64,000 nt of DNA from an uncultured Bacteroidales bacterium (GCA_937901455.1 CALDIA010000144.1:1-64000), one strand, 5' to 3'; positions 15,752 through 25,028 are shown, numbered from the stretch's first letter. The notes: generated from the sequence alone by a model not told the origin. A program made the numbers and translations.

Positions 15752-18700
15752 ATGTTATTATTGGTCTTGCTGATTTTTCCGCCAGCCAAAGGTTGGGGGC
15801 AGTTCTATAATGGCTCTCAAGTTAGCTTTGGAAAAAATCGTGTGCAACACCAAAACTTCAACTGGCAATATCTCCGGGCCGAGCAATATGACGTTTATTA
15901 TTATCCCACAGGAAGGGAACTTGCCCAATATGTGTACTATAAAGTTCCCGAAGTGATGGATGAAATTGAACATCTGCTCAACTACACCACTGCTAAGAAA
16001 CTCCAACTGATTGTATATAACACACAAGCCGATTTTCGCGAGTCCAATTTTGCCTATGACGATGAGGATTTCTACAATCAGGGTGGTGTGACCAATATTT
16101 CCGGCACCAAAATCTATATCTATTTCGATGGGAACCGAGGCCACCTCGACAGGATGATCCGTAGTGGCGTCATGAATGTGTATGCGCGTTGGCTCGCAGA
16201 AGGTTCCTCTATGGGCGCCAATATTTCTTCCGATTATCTCATCAGCGTGCCTTCCTGGTTTTATAGCGGCTTGTCCTCCTATTTTGGCGAAACCTGGAAT
16301 AGCGATGTGGATGCCCACGTGATGGATGGAATCCTTACCCAACGCTATGCCGATATCGAGTACTTGTCGCCTGTTGATGCCACTTACGCGGGTCATGCCC
16401 TCTGGAAATTTCTCGTGGACACCTATGGCGAGAAAATTATCAGTCGCATTCTCCATAATACCCGCGCCACAAAATCAGTAGAACGCAGTGTAAACTATTC
16501 TACAGGCATACCCTACCGAACACTGCTCCTCAATTGGTATAAATACTATTATGTGGCCTATTACCAAAACCTCGACAAGGCTAAACCCGCCGGAGACGGT
16601 GAACTGAAAAAACCGAAGACTTCTCGCCATTACCAGAACGTCTGCTTCCAACCTGATGGCGATGCTTACGCGTATGTCACCAACGAGGCGGGACAAGTGC
16701 GCGTGTGGCTGAAGACGGAAACCTCTAAGCATCCAAAATGTATCCTTAAAAAATACCATCGAACTGAAGACGCCCCCGACTTGTCGTTTCCCCTTATCCA
16801 ATGGCACCCCTCTGGCGAACAATTGGGCCTGACTTTCGAATCTAAGGGACACTGCTATTTCATGCCCTACGACCTTACTACCCGCAAATGGGGCAAAAAG
16901 AACCTCGTTGATGTTGAAAAAATCACATCATGGTCCTACTCTGACGATGGCACGCTGATGCTCTTTTCCGGGTTCCGACACGGACAATCCGATATTTTCA
17001 TCTACAGCTTCCTGTCCCACTCCTTTCAGAACCTTACCAATGATTTTTACGATGACTTTGCCCCGGTGTTCATGAACCACCAGAGGCAAATCGTCTTCTC
17101 CTCTAATCGCCCCAAGGACTCTATTCTGCTGAAAGATGACTTCATGGAGGCTACTCCGCAAAATAAATACGATATTTTTGTATATGATTATGCCAACAAG
17201 GACCCGAAAATACTGCGCGCTACCAATACCCCAGCGGGTAATGAATATGCCATAGCCGCTGTCGGCCCCCAGCAAATACTCTATCTGAGCGACAAGGACG
17301 GGTTGACCAATCGGTACACTGCCGTTTTTGACAGCACAATCAGCCGCATTGATACAGCCATCCACTATGCATACTATGCCAAAAATGATGCCTTGACCAA
17401 CTCCGCCTATAATATTCTTTCGCATGCGTATCAGCCTACTACCCACTCGGTGGCCGATGTGATCCTGAAAGACAAAGCGGAGAGAATATTCATTAAACCT
17501 TTGAATTTGCTCTATACCCCTAAGGTGGAGATCTCACCATTTCACCAGACAAACCTTCAGCAAATGGCGCTGGCCGATAGTTTGAAAAATGCCCGAAGTG
17601 AGACAGTGGCCCCAGCAAAAGGTTCCCCAAAACATGGTTTCTTTCAAGTGTACGAAGGAGACCCGGATCCGGCATCGCCAAAGGATGAGGAGTTGGAAGA
17701 AATGGAGACCCCACCTGCGAAAGCTAAGATGGAAATTCCTGTAGGAACAGGTTATAGAGTGCAGTATTCTATCAATAAGCTGATCACCCAAGCAGATTTC
17801 TCTTTTCTGAATACCTCCTATCAGCAATTTGAAGGTGGTACATCCCCAATCTATCTGAATACCGGTTTCAACGCGCTTTTTATGCTGGGTATCAACGACC
17901 TTTTTGAGGATTATCGCATCACCGCTGGTTTCCGCCTCTCGTTCAATCTGCAGAACAATGAGTTTATGTTCAGCTTTGAGAATCTATCCAAACGACTTGA
18001 TCGACAGATTGTGCTCTATAGGCAGGCCTTGAGCACCGATGCTACCGACTATGCTTTGAAACAAACCTCCAATAGCTTGTTCTATGTCCTGAAGTTCCCT
18101 TTCGATAAGAGCAATAGTGCCAGACTGACCCTCAAGGGGCGTTACGAGACCAATGTGGTTGGCGCCATGAGCGACAATTCATTGGTTGAACCTACATCCC
18201 ATAATCTTTGGGGCGGCGCAAAGTTGGAGTATGTGTTCGACTCCTCCAAGGAACTCTTTACAAATCTTTGGAAAGGAACAAAATTGAAGATCTTTGCCGA
18301 ATACGACCAATTGGTTAATAGAAACACCCAAAATCTGCTTGTTGTGGGCTTGGATGCACGAAAATCTTTCCAATTATACAAGAATATGACATTGGCTTTT
18401 CGTGCCGCAGCCTCCACTAATGTCGGCTCCGCACGCCTGGTTTATTTTATGGGGGGTGTGGATAATTGGGTTAATGCTAAATTCAATAGCGAGATTTGGG
18501 TGGATCAGACCAAAAATTATGTGTACCAAACCTTGGCTACCAACATGCGGGGATTTAAGCAAAATATTCGCAATGGTACCTCCTTTGTTTTGTTATCGGG
18601 CGAATTGCGTATCCCATTCGTGCAACTAATCGCTGGGCACCAGGTAGGCATGGAACTCTTCAACTCTATGCAACTGAATCTCTTTGGCGATATTGGTACT

Positions 18701-18943
18701 GCATGGACAGGCTTGACCCCCTATTCCGAAGAAAATTGCCTCTATACGCGATATATCAACAATGGCCCAATCTCTGTGATGGTTAAGCGACAAGTTGACC
18801 CATTCGTGGGCGGCTTCGGACTCGGACTCCGTTTCTCGGTAGTGGGCTATTTTCTTCGCCTCGATTATGCATGGGGCGTGGAGGACTTTTCCATCGTTAA
18901 TAAAAAAGGTATGTTCCTTTTCTCGATAGGCACTGATTTCTAA
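15752..18943 (+). CDS. Large secreted protein: degenerate peptidase-MA-like, propeller and barrel regions
   Basis: 1063 residues from the ATG at 15752, which opens a signal peptide (MLLLVLLIFPPAKGWGQ); a TTG start at 15710 would add 14 residues. Three regions: residues about 20-270 resemble a peptidase-MA (M1-like) domain (VYNTQADFRESNF, SVPSWFYSGLSSYFGE) but no HExxH zinc motif is seen; about 290-590 hold TolB/PD40-like propeller blades (GDAYAYVTNEAGQVRVWL, SDDGTLMLFSGFRHGQSDIFIY, IVFSSNRPKDS); the last 350 residues are rich in beta strands with a surface-antigen/Omp85-like end (GGFGLGLRFSVVGYFLRLDYAWGVED, terminal FSIGTDF). It probably sits in the outer membrane. Similar Bacteroidetes proteins are labelled TolB-like; the true role is unknown. 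murF starts 16 bp downstream. Confidence 0.72.
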   Translation: MLLLVLLIFPPAKGWGQFYNGSQVSFGKNRVQHQNFNWQYLRAEQYDVYYYPTGRELAQYVYYKVPEVMDEIEHLLNYTTAKKLQLIVYNTQADFRESNFAYDDEDFYNQGGVTNISGTKIYIYFDGNRGHLDRMIRSGVMNVYARWLAEGSSMGANISSDYLISVPSWFYSGLSSYFGETWNSDVDAHVMDGILTQRYADIEYLSPVDATYAGHALWKFLVDTYGEKIISRILHNTRATKSVERSVNYSTGIPYRTLLLNWYKYYYVAYYQNLDKAKPAGDGELKKPKTSRHYQNVCFQPDGDAYAYVTNEAGQVRVWLKTETSKHPKCILKKYHRTEDAPDLSFPLIQWHPSGEQLGLTFESKGHCYFMPYDLTTRKWGKKNLVDVEKITSWSYSDDGTLMLFSGFRHGQSDIFIYSFLSHSFQNLTNDFYDDFAPVFMNHQRQIVFSSNRPKDSILLKDDFMEATPQNKYDIFVYDYANKDPKILRATNTPAGNEYAIAAVGPQQILYLSDKDGLTNRYTAVFDSTISRIDTAIHYAYYAKNDALTNSAYNILSHAYQPTTHSVADVILKDKAERIFIKPLNLLYTPKVEISPFHQTNLQQMALADSLKNARSETVAPAKGSPKHGFFQVYEGDPDPASPKDEELEEMETPPAKAKMEIPVGTGYRVQYSINKLITQADFSFLNTSYQQFEGGTSPIYLNTGFNALFMLGINDLFEDYRITAGFRLSFNLQNNEFMFSFENLSKRLDRQIVLYRQALSTDATDYALKQTSNSLFYVLKFPFDKSNSARLTLKGRYETNVVGAMSDNSLVEPTSHNLWGGAKLEYVFDSSKELFTNLWKGTKLKIFAEYDQLVNRNTQNLLVVGLDARKSFQLYKNMTLAFRAAASTNVGSARLVYFMGGVDNWVNAKFNSEIWVDQTKNYVYQTLATNMRGFKQNIRNGTSFVLLSGELRIPFVQLIAGHQVGMELFNSMQLNLFGDIGTAWTGLTPYSEENCLYTRYINNGPISVMVKRQVDPFVGGFGLGLRFSVVGYFLRLDYAWGVEDFSIVNKKGMFLFSIGTDF

Positions 18944-18959
18944 TATCATTATTCGGAAT

Positions 18960-20204
18960 ATGAAAGAATTGTACGAACTGTATCTGCAACATTTGACAAT
19001 TTGCACGGATAGCCGGCAAACAATCCCTGGATGCCTGTTTTTCTGCCTGAAGGGAGAACACTTTGATGGCAACCAATTCGCCGAACAAGCCTTGCAGGCG
19101 GGTGCTGCCGTTGTAATCACAGAGCGGAAGGACTTGTCCGACCCCCGATATGTGGTGGTGGACGATTCTCTGGCATCATTACAACAATTGGCCTCCTACC
19201 ACCGTAAACAACTGAACATTCCCGTAATTGGCATTACCGGCACAAATGGCAAAACCACTACGAAAGAATTGACCGCCGCGGTGCTTTCCGAGAAGTTCAA
19301 AACGGCCTTTACCCAAGGAAATCTTAATAACCATATCGGCGTCCCATTGACGATTCTGTCCATTCGACACGAACATGAGATTGCCATTGTGGAGATGGGT
19401 GCTAACCACCCTGGCGAAATTGAATTCCTCTGCCAGATTGCACAACCTGATTTTGGCCTTATCACTAACATCGGCAAAGCCCACCTCGAAGGCTTTGGAA
19501 CTGTGGAAGAGATTGCTCATACAAAAAAGGCTTTGTATCGCTCAGTGATGAATGCTCATGGAACCCTTTTTGTGAATGCCTCCAGCGCGGTGCTTTGCGA
19601 GGGCCTTCAATATGATAAAATCCAATATTATGCAGAATCCGGCGAGAAAGCTATTTTGACCATGTCCCCCTATCTCGAAATCATGGTTGGCAATATCCCA
19701 GTGAAGACTCGTCTTACAGGTAGCTATAATGTATATAACTGCTTGGCTGCCGCCGCAGTAGGCCGTTTCTTCGGTGTCGCCGACGAGCAGATAGCGAATG
19801 CTCTTAACCAGTATGCACCTTCCAACCACCGGTCACAAATCAGTATAATAGGGACTAATACTGTCATTGCCGACTATTATAATGCCAACCCTACTAGTAT
19901 GGAGGCGGCACTGCATAACCTTGACCTGCTGAAAGCCCCTCGCAAAGTGGCTATTTTGGGCGATATGCTCGAATTGGGGGAGGTTAGCGCACAAGAGCAT
20001 ACCCATATTGTGGAGTTCTGCAAAAAACGTTCTATCAGTGCCTACTTTGTAGGAGAAAATTTCCATAAATTGCATCCTCAATCTTCATTCAAGGATGTTG
20101 ATGCCCTTAATGCTTTTTTGCTTGAACATCCTATAACCGAAAGTTTAGTACTGGTAAAGGGATCCCGCGGCATCCATCTTGAAAAACTATCACTTCTCGC
20201 ATGA
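18960..20204 (+). CDS. murF: UDP-N-acetylmuramoyl-tripeptide--D-alanyl-D-alanine ligase
   Basis: Cytoplasmic ATP-dependent ligase that adds D-Ala-D-Ala to the peptidoglycan precursor. 414 residues. Mur ligase motifs are complete: GITGTNGKTTTKEL (P-loop, near 90), NLNNHIGVPLTIL, EMGANHPGEI, TNIGKAHLEGFG, and ADYYNANPTSMEAAL near 303, the DxYNANPxS signature. A second MurF-type domain is fused to alanine racemase at 44915-47371, so this organism has two; this stand-alone copy has the canonical motifs and is the better candidate for the essential ligase. Its TGA overlaps the anmK ATG by 4 bp. Confidence 0.93.
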   Translation: MKELYELYLQHLTICTDSRQTIPGCLFFCLKGEHFDGNQFAEQALQAGAAVVITERKDLSDPRYVVVDDSLASLQQLASYHRKQLNIPVIGITGTNGKTTTKELTAAVLSEKFKTAFTQGNLNNHIGVPLTILSIRHEHEIAIVEMGANHPGEIEFLCQIAQPDFGLITNIGKAHLEGFGTVEEIAHTKKALYRSVMNAHGTLFVNASSAVLCEGLQYDKIQYYAESGEKAILTMSPYLEIMVGNIPVKTRLTGSYNVYNCLAAAAVGRFFGVADEQIANALNQYAPSNHRSQISIIGTNTVIADYYNANPTSMEAALHNLDLLKAPRKVAILGDMLELGEVSAQEHTHIVEFCKKRSISAYFVGENFHKLHPQSSFKDVDALNAFLLEHPITESLVLVKGSRGIHLEKLSLLA

Positions 20205-21268
20205 TGAATACCAAAGTCTATGATGGAGTGGGGGTTATGTCAGGCACTTCACTTGACGGACTCGATTTGGCTTGGTGCTCGTTCCAAGAAGGGAAAAACG
20301 GACAATGGCAATACGAAATCCTAAAGGCTGACACCATACCATATACATCTGCATGGCGCCAGAAATTACGGGATGCCATGAACATGAATGCTTACGATTA
20401 TGCATTGTTAGACGTGCGATTCGGAACATTTATCGGAGAAACCATCCGGAAATGGCTTGGTGATGACGCCAAACCACAGTTCATTGCCTCTCATGGACAC
20501 ACCGTCTTTCATAGACCCGAGTTGCACTTGACAGCTCAAATTGGCAGTGGCGCAGCCATCACCGCTGTCTCAGGAATACAAACCATTTGCGATTTCCGCA
20601 CTACAGACGTCGCACTTGGAGGACAAGGGGCCCCACTGGTGCCTATTGGCGATGAACTGCTCTTCGGTAAATATGATGCATGCCTTAATTTAGGCGGAAT
20701 TGCCAACATTTCTTTCCGTTATGATGACAAACGAATCTCTTTTGATATCTGTCCCTGCAATATACCCCTCAATGCCATTGCTATGCTGTTAGGTCTGCCC
20801 TTTGACAAAAACGGACAACACGCAAGGAAGGGTTCCCTGATACATTCCCTGTTCGATAAGCTTGAAACACTTCCTTACTACCAAAACCCTCCGCCTAAGT
20901 CCTTGGGCCGTGAGTGGGTGGAATCTTCCTTCAACCCACAAATAGCCCCCTTTGTCGATAGCTATGCCCCTGATCATATTTTGCATACAATTACTCAACA
21001 TATTGCCACGCGTATCTCTGATGCTATCCCCGAACATGCCAAAACAGTACTCATAACCGGCGGCGGAGCGCTGAATAATTTTCTGATTGAACGCCTCCAA
21101 GCACTCACTGCTTCTCAAGTAATTGTTCCTGAAGTTCATGTAGTACAATATAAAGAAGCCCTTGTCTTTGCCTTTCTTGGACTTCTAAGAATCTTAAATA
21201 GAGATAATTGCCTCAAAAGTGTGACTGGCGCCTCAAGAGATAATTGCGGGGGAGCCATCTATTTATGA
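20201..21268 (+). CDS. anmK: Anhydro-N-acetylmuramic acid kinase
   Basis: Phosphorylates 1,6-anhydro-MurNAc recovered from cell-wall turnover. 355 residues. The N-terminal phosphate loop GVMSGTSLDGLDLAW near 11-25, ASHGHTVFHRP near 98, FRTTDVALGGQGAPLVPIGD near 130-149, and CLNLGGIANISF near 162 are all typical. The start overlaps murF by ATGA, indicating translational coupling of peptidoglycan synthesis and recycling. Confidence 0.94.
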   Translation: MMNTKVYDGVGVMSGTSLDGLDLAWCSFQEGKNGQWQYEILKADTIPYTSAWRQKLRDAMNMNAYDYALLDVRFGTFIGETIRKWLGDDAKPQFIASHGHTVFHRPELHLTAQIGSGAAITAVSGIQTICDFRTTDVALGGQGAPLVPIGDELLFGKYDACLNLGGIANISFRYDDKRISFDICPCNIPLNAIAMLLGLPFDKNGQHARKGSLIHSLFDKLETLPYYQNPPPKSLGREWVESSFNPQIAPFVDSYAPDHILHTITQHIATRISDAIPEHAKTVLITGGGALNNFLIERLQALTASQVIVPEVHVVQYKEALVFAFLGLLRILNRDNCLKSVTGASRDNCGGAIYL

Positions 21269-21314
21269 ACAGAAAAAAAAATTTAAACATATTTTTTTGT
21301 TAGAAATAAAATAT

Positions 21315-21323
21315 TATTTTTGC
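21315..21323 (+). promoter_or_regulatory. Promoter -7 element of the TonB-like gene
   Basis: TATTTTTGC, 46 bp before the ATG at 21370, with a TTTG 15 bp further upstream (21296-21299), closer than the usual spacing. Confidence 0.6.
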
Positions 21324-21369
21324 AGTTCCGTTTACATTAATGAAAGTAACCTTATAAAATACTGCTGCT

Positions 21370-22059
21370 ATGATAGCAAAAAAGACAGACAAAGGAAATT
21401 TGGAGAATAAGAGAACTCTCTTTATTCTCATTGGCTTGGTGGCTGTTTTGTGTTTAGTTTATGCTGGCTTCGAGTTATTCGCCAGCGAACCTAAAGCCGC
21501 CAGTTTTGTTGCCCCAGAAGATGACTTTATCGAAGTTACCGATGATGATGTCATTGCAACAGACCAAACACCTCCTCCTCCTCCTCCTGCCCCCCAAACC
21601 CAGACAGAGGTGATTATTAATATTGTGGATAACGCTACTGACGTGGATATGGACTTTGACTTTAGCGTTGAAATGGATGAAAACGAAGTCATCGATGAGC
21701 TTCCCGACTTGGAAGTTGAGGTTCTCCAAGATGAACCAGAAGAGGTTGCCCCTGTCCGTTTCACCGAAGAAATGCCTGAGTACCCCGGTGGTATGGATGC
21801 CTTGAATCTTTTCCTTAAGAATGAGATTCAATATCCTCAAATGGCTCGTGACAACAATATCCAAGGTATTGTGCTCATTGAGTTCGTGGTTGAGAAGGAT
21901 GGACGTGTTACCAATGCCAAGGTTATCAACTCCCTCTTCCCAGATTGTGACAAGGAAGCTATCCGTGGCGTCCTCGCCATGCCTAAGTGGAAACCGGGCA
22001 AGAACAATGGTAAAGCTGTACGTTGCTACTATCGTTTGCCTGTGCGTTTCACAATGTAA
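21370..22059 (+). CDS. TonB family energy transducer
   Basis: Inner-membrane-anchored protein expected to transmit proton-motive force to TonB-dependent outer-membrane transporters with ExbB/ExbD. 229 residues: a short cytoplasmic start, one membrane helix (TLFILIGLVAVLCLVYAGF, near 16-34), a six-Pro stretch and an acidic periplasmic spacer (residues 48-130), then the TonB C-terminal domain (EYPGGMDALNLFLKNEIQYP through RVTNAKVINS to YYRLPVRFTM). exbB/exbD are not adjacent. Own promoter and strong terminator: a single-gene unit. Confidence 0.9.
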   Translation: MIAKKTDKGNLENKRTLFILIGLVAVLCLVYAGFELFASEPKAASFVAPEDDFIEVTDDDVIATDQTPPPPPPAPQTQTEVIINIVDNATDVDMDFDFSVEMDENEVIDELPDLEVEVLQDEPEEVAPVRFTEEMPEYPGGMDALNLFLKNEIQYPQMARDNNIQGIVLIEFVVEKDGRVTNAKVINSLFPDCDKEAIRGVLAMPKWKPGKNNGKAVRCYYRLPVRFTM

Positions 22060-22086
22060 GCATCTTTCTTAGGATGTAGAACTATT

Positions 22087-22117
22087 AAGAGGGCTACTTT
22101 TTGTAGCCCTCTTTTTT
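22087..22117 (+). terminator. Terminator of the TonB-like gene
   Basis: An 11-bp perfect stem (AAGAGGGCTAC with GTAGCCCTCTT, loop TTTTT) followed by Ts. The stop codon of the convergent gene (22094-22096, minus) lies in the first arm, so the hairpin DNA also encodes the last residues of that protein. Confidence 0.88.
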
Positions 22118-22630
22118 ATTCCGCTGTTCTAAGTAATTCTGTATTGTGGAGATGAACTTGCACTGCGCTTTATGACCATCCCCAAAGGATTGGCAATGTT
22201 TATAGAGTTCGTGCAACATGGCTGGAGAGATAAGCGCCAGCTGTTTCCATACCCATACAGGCTTTGGCAGGCCTTGAGTGTAAGAATCGTCAGCTTCATA
22301 AAGATATGCTTCAATTTCAAACGGATTAATGAAATAGGCTGCCCTGTGCCCATAGTGCCAAGGTCGCCCCCTTAGATAATACCAAAAGTATCTTGCATAA
22401 TAACATAGCCAAGAATTGTGTGTGGCAACGGCTTGGCAAAGATGAATCCTTTCATGCTGGTATAGGATTTTGTACGCTACGGAGTCTTTGTGTAGCTGCC
22501 ATTGCGTATAGTGGGGTTCCCTCATCAAGATGTTCCCCCAAAGGGTGATGGCAGCATATCCTTTTGGAGGCAGCCACCTGCTGGAACGCACGGGCATAGA
22601 TGCATACTTGTTCGGTCTCCGAATCATCAT
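22094..22630 (-). CDS. Small protein with HExxH-like metal site, function unknown
   Basis: 178 residues, no signal peptide. I do not recognise a named family. It contains HERIHLCQ at 59-66 (an HExxH motif followed by Q, as in small zinc-dependent folds) and NPFEIEAYLYEAD at 102-114, where a Glu could be the third zinc ligand, the gluzincin pattern. The middle is very rich in Tyr and Trp (LCYYARYFWYYLRGRPWHYG). A minimal metalloprotease or a non-catalytic zinc fold are both possible. It lies 12 bp upstream of the ispD stop on the same strand and converges on the TonB-like gene. Confidence 0.6.
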   Translation of the reverse strand: MMIRRPNKYASMPVRSSRWLPPKGYAAITLWGNILMREPHYTQWQLHKDSVAYKILYQHERIHLCQAVATHNSWLCYYARYFWYYLRGRPWHYGHRAAYFINPFEIEAYLYEADDSYTQGLPKPVWVWKQLALISPAMLHELYKHCQSFGDGHKAQCKFISTIQNYLEQRNKKEGYKK

Positions 22631-22642
22631 TTTGACTACTTA

Positions 22643-23395
22643 TTACAACAGATTTTTTCCAACTATTTCAGCAAAGCGATCAAAATCATCAGGATAAGTG
22701 ATTTTGATATTGCGAGGATCTCCAGATGCGATGAAGATGGGTACTTCGGGCATATAACTCAATACTATACCGCAGTCGTCACTAGCCACGATGGAACCAC
22801 TTGCTATGGCACGGCGGTATGCTTCCCGTATAATGGGCAACTGAAAACCTTGTGGTGTCTGTGCAGCCATCAGAAGGCTGCGATCCGGGATGCACGCTAT
22901 GTGTCGGCCATCTTGCGTTTTCTGCAGAATAGTGTCCGTGGCAGGCACAGCCACTGTGACGGCCTGATGCTCTTGTAGCGCCATGATTACGTTGGTGATG
23001 ACAGTCTCAGACACGAGAGGCCTTGCCGCATCGTGAAACAATAGATTACAAGATGGTGCGTCCATTCCTGTTTCAAAAATTTGAAGGGCGGCCAACGAGG
23101 AAAGGTATCGCTCTTTGCCACCCGTGACAATATGCCGCACTTTTTGCCTCCCGAGTTGGGCGCATCGCTTTTTAACCCCATCTTCATAACCTGCGGCCAC
23201 AACAAGAACTATCTCATCAATGTGCTCGTGTCGTTCGAAAGCATCGATAGTGTAGTCTAAAACACTTTTGTGCCCAATTTTGATATGTTGCTTCGGGATG
23301 TCACTTCCGAACCGTACTCCGGCCCCTCCAGCCAATATCACAGCTATGTTTTTGGCAACTTTTCGGGATGCTTGCTCCTTTGGATTATTAATCAT
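22643..23395 (-). CDS. ispD: 2-C-methyl-D-erythritol 4-phosphate cytidylyltransferase
   Basis: Transfers CMP to methylerythritol phosphate in the MEP pathway. 250 residues from the ATG at 23395 (MINNPKEQ). Nucleotide-binding start AVILAGGAGVRFGSDIPKQ near 19-37, conserved FHDAARPLVS near 117 and TPQGFQLPII near 170. The longer open frame runs back through a perfect -7 element (23417-23425), so the internal ATG is chosen. No ispF fusion. Confidence 0.93.
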   Translation of the reverse strand: MINNPKEQASRKVAKNIAVILAGGAGVRFGSDIPKQHIKIGHKSVLDYTIDAFERHEHIDEIVLVVAAGYEDGVKKRCAQLGRQKVRHIVTGGKERYLSSLAALQIFETGMDAPSCNLLFHDAARPLVSETVITNVIMALQEHQAVTVAVPATDTILQKTQDGRHIACIPDRSLLMAAQTPQGFQLPIIREAYRRAIASGSIVASDDCGIVLSYMPEVPIFIASGDPRNIKITYPDDFDRFAEIVGKNLL

Positions 23396-23416
23396 CGGAT
23401 ATGCTTTTTTGAAAGT

Positions 23417-23425
23417 GCAAATGTA
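23417..23425 (-). promoter_or_regulatory. ispD promoter -7 element
   Basis: TACATTTGC on the minus strand, 21 bp before the ATG at 23395; fixes the ispD start. Confidence 0.6.
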
Positions 23426-23509
23426 CAACAAAAATGCCATTGTTGCCATCCTTCTTTGGAAAACGCATTTTGAGAAGACTGAAAAACACAAATGAAAGAA
23501 GAAAATTGT

Positions 23510-23518
23510 ATTTTTGCA
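23510..23518 (+). promoter_or_regulatory. smpB promoter -7 element
   Basis: TATTTTTGC, 13 bp before the ATG at 23532, leaving a leader of only a few bases. It overlaps the first codons of the longer frame, which is rejected. Confidence 0.65.
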
Positions 23519-23531
23519 TCACTTTTTTATT

Positions 23532-23993
23532 ATGGCAAAAAACACGTCCAATACTCAAATAGCTATTAAGAACCGCAAAGCGGAGTACCAATATTTTTTG
23601 ATGACTTCGTTTACGGCTGGCATCGTGCTCACTGGCACGGAAATAAAATCCATCAGAGCAGGGAAAGCTAATATTACCGACTCCTATTGCTCGTTCATCA
23701 ATAATGAATTATGGGTGCACAATATGCACGTTAGCGAGTATTCTCATGGCAGTTATAATAATCATCAGCCTAAACGTGATCGAAAACTTTTGCTGAATAA
23801 AAAGGAACTTGGAAAATTGATGAGCAAACTCAATGAACGAGGCTACACTATTATTCCTACCTTATTGTGGATTAATGAAAACGGTTATGCTAAACTCGAC
23901 ATCTCACTGGCCAAGGGTAAGAAACTATACGATAAGCGCGAAAGTATAAAGGAAAAAGATGAACGGCGCCGCAAACAACACGAAGATGAATAA
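23532..23993 (+). CDS. smpB: SsrA-binding protein SmpB
   Basis: Binds tmRNA and delivers it to stalled ribosomes for trans-translation. 153 residues. Typical features: [33 protein letters not shown], the YIDNG-like segment replaced by [29 protein letters not shown], and the basic C-terminal tail [19 protein letters not shown] that probes the ribosome mRNA channel. tmRNA itself is not in the window. The stop overlaps the MerR-type gene start by 8 bp. Confidence 0.95.
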   Translation: MAKNTSNTQIAIKNRKAEYQYFLMTSFTAGIVLTGTEIKSIRAGKANITDSYCSFINNELWVHNMHVSEYSHGSYNNHQPKRDRKLLLNKKELGKLMSKLNERGYTIIPTLLWINENGYAKLDISLAKGKKLYDKRESIKEKDERRRKQHEDE

Positions 23994-24369
23994 TTCCATC
24001 GAAGATATTGACCAACAGATACCGCTTCCCGATTCATATTATGATGAAGACAGGCTTTTTTATAGTATCGGAGAAACGGCCAAGATATTTCATGTGCCTG
24101 TTTCAACTATCCGTTTTTGGTCCAATGAGTTTTCTAAATTTGTGAAACCCAGAACCAATAAAAAAGGGAATCGATATTTTTCCAAGAACGACATTTCAAT
24201 TCTGCAGACAATCTACTACTTAACCAAAGTGAAGGGCTATACCCTACAAGGCGCGAAGGATGCCATGCAGCATAATTTCATTCAAGAAGCTGACAATGCT
24301 GCCATCGTTGCCACTTTGACAGAAATCAAAGAGACGTTGCTGTCGTTTTTGAAAGAACTGGATCGGTAA
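23986..24369 (+). CDS. MerR family transcriptional regulator
   Basis: 127-residue DNA-binding protein. The N-terminal winged helix reads [25 protein letters not shown] (helix-turn-helix, YSIGETA and [10 protein letters not shown]), then [29 protein letters not shown], as in MerR proteins. A short helix for dimerisation follows; no effector domain or metal-binding cysteines. The ATG at 23986 is preferred; an ATG at 23959 would increase the overlap with smpB to 35 bp. Coupled to smpB by an 8-bp overlap. Confidence 0.85.
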   Translation: MNNSIEDIDQQIPLPDSYYDEDRLFYSIGETAKIFHVPVSTIRFWSNEFSKFVKPRTNKKGNRYFSKNDISILQTIYYLTKVKGYTLQGAKDAMQHNFIQEADNAAIVATLTEIKETLLSFLKELDR

Positions 24370-24374
24370 AACTC

Positions 24375-24956
24375 CTATTTGGTGTGGTTTTCCAAAAAGG
24401 CCACTAATTTCTGCATAGCCCGTCCTCGGTGACTGATGCTGTTCTTCAAGGACGCATCCATCTCGGCAAAGGTTTCCTCAAAACCATCAGGCTTGAATAT
24501 CGGATCATACCCGAATCCTTCATAGCCTTGCGGTTCTGTAAGAATTTCGCCATCCACACGTCCTTCAAATAAATACTCCTCGCCATCTAATATCAAGGCT
24601 ACGACGGTTTTAAAGCAAGCCTTCCGGTTCTGTAGCCCCGCCATCTCCCGCAAAACCTTTTGCACATTGTCGGAGTACGAGCAACCCTCTCCTGCATAGC
24701 GAGCAGAGTAAACGCCTGGTTTGCCACCTAAAGCCTCTATCTCAAGCCCAGTGTCATCGGCAAAGCAATTGGCATGAAAGCGCTCCTTTACAAAGCGAGC
24801 TTTCTGTAGGGCATTGCCTGTTAATGTGTCTGATGTTTCTGGGATTTCCCCGACAAAACCGATGTCCGACAAGCCTTGAAGTTCCCATTTCGGGCCGAGG
24901 ATGTCGGCAGCCTCGCTTTTTTTATGCTTGTTGTGTGTGGCAAAAATGATCTTCAT
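24375..24956 (-). CDS. rdgB: Non-canonical purine NTP pyrophosphatase (RdgB/HAM1)
   Basis: Hydrolyses dITP, XTP and similar nucleotides to monophosphates, keeping them out of DNA. 193 residues. FATHNKHKKSEA at the start, FADDTGLEIEALGGKPGVYSARYAG near 69-93, GFGYDPIFKPDG near 149 and the SHRGRAMQKL motif near 176 are all family hallmarks. It lies behind the terminator of the yceD-rpmF unit, so it needs its own promoter, which I cannot identify. Ends 5 bp from the convergent MerR-type gene. Confidence 0.95.
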   Translation of the reverse strand: MKIIFATHNKHKKSEAADILGPKWELQGLSDIGFVGEIPETSDTLTGNALQKARFVKERFHANCFADDTGLEIEALGGKPGVYSARYAGEGCSYSDNVQKVLREMAGLQNRKACFKTVVALILDGEEYLFEGRVDGEILTEPQGYEGFGYDPIFKPDGFEETFAEMDASLKNSISHRGRAMQKLVAFLENHTK

Positions 24957-24970
24957 ATACTAAAAAACAG

Positions 24971-24998
24971 AAAAAGATGACATAAGGGTTATGTCATC
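24971..24998 (-). terminator. Terminator of the yceD-rpmF operon
   Basis: A 10-bp perfect stem (GATGACATAA with TTATGTCATC, 3-base loop) followed on the minus strand by five Ts. Confidence 0.88.
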
Positions 24999-25028
24999 AG
25001 TCTTTCTTTAAAAAATGTTAATAAGAGT

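Noticed and set aside
15758..16456. Long minus-strand frame of 232 codons.
   Set aside because: Antisense to the large secreted protein, which has a signal peptide and coherent domains.
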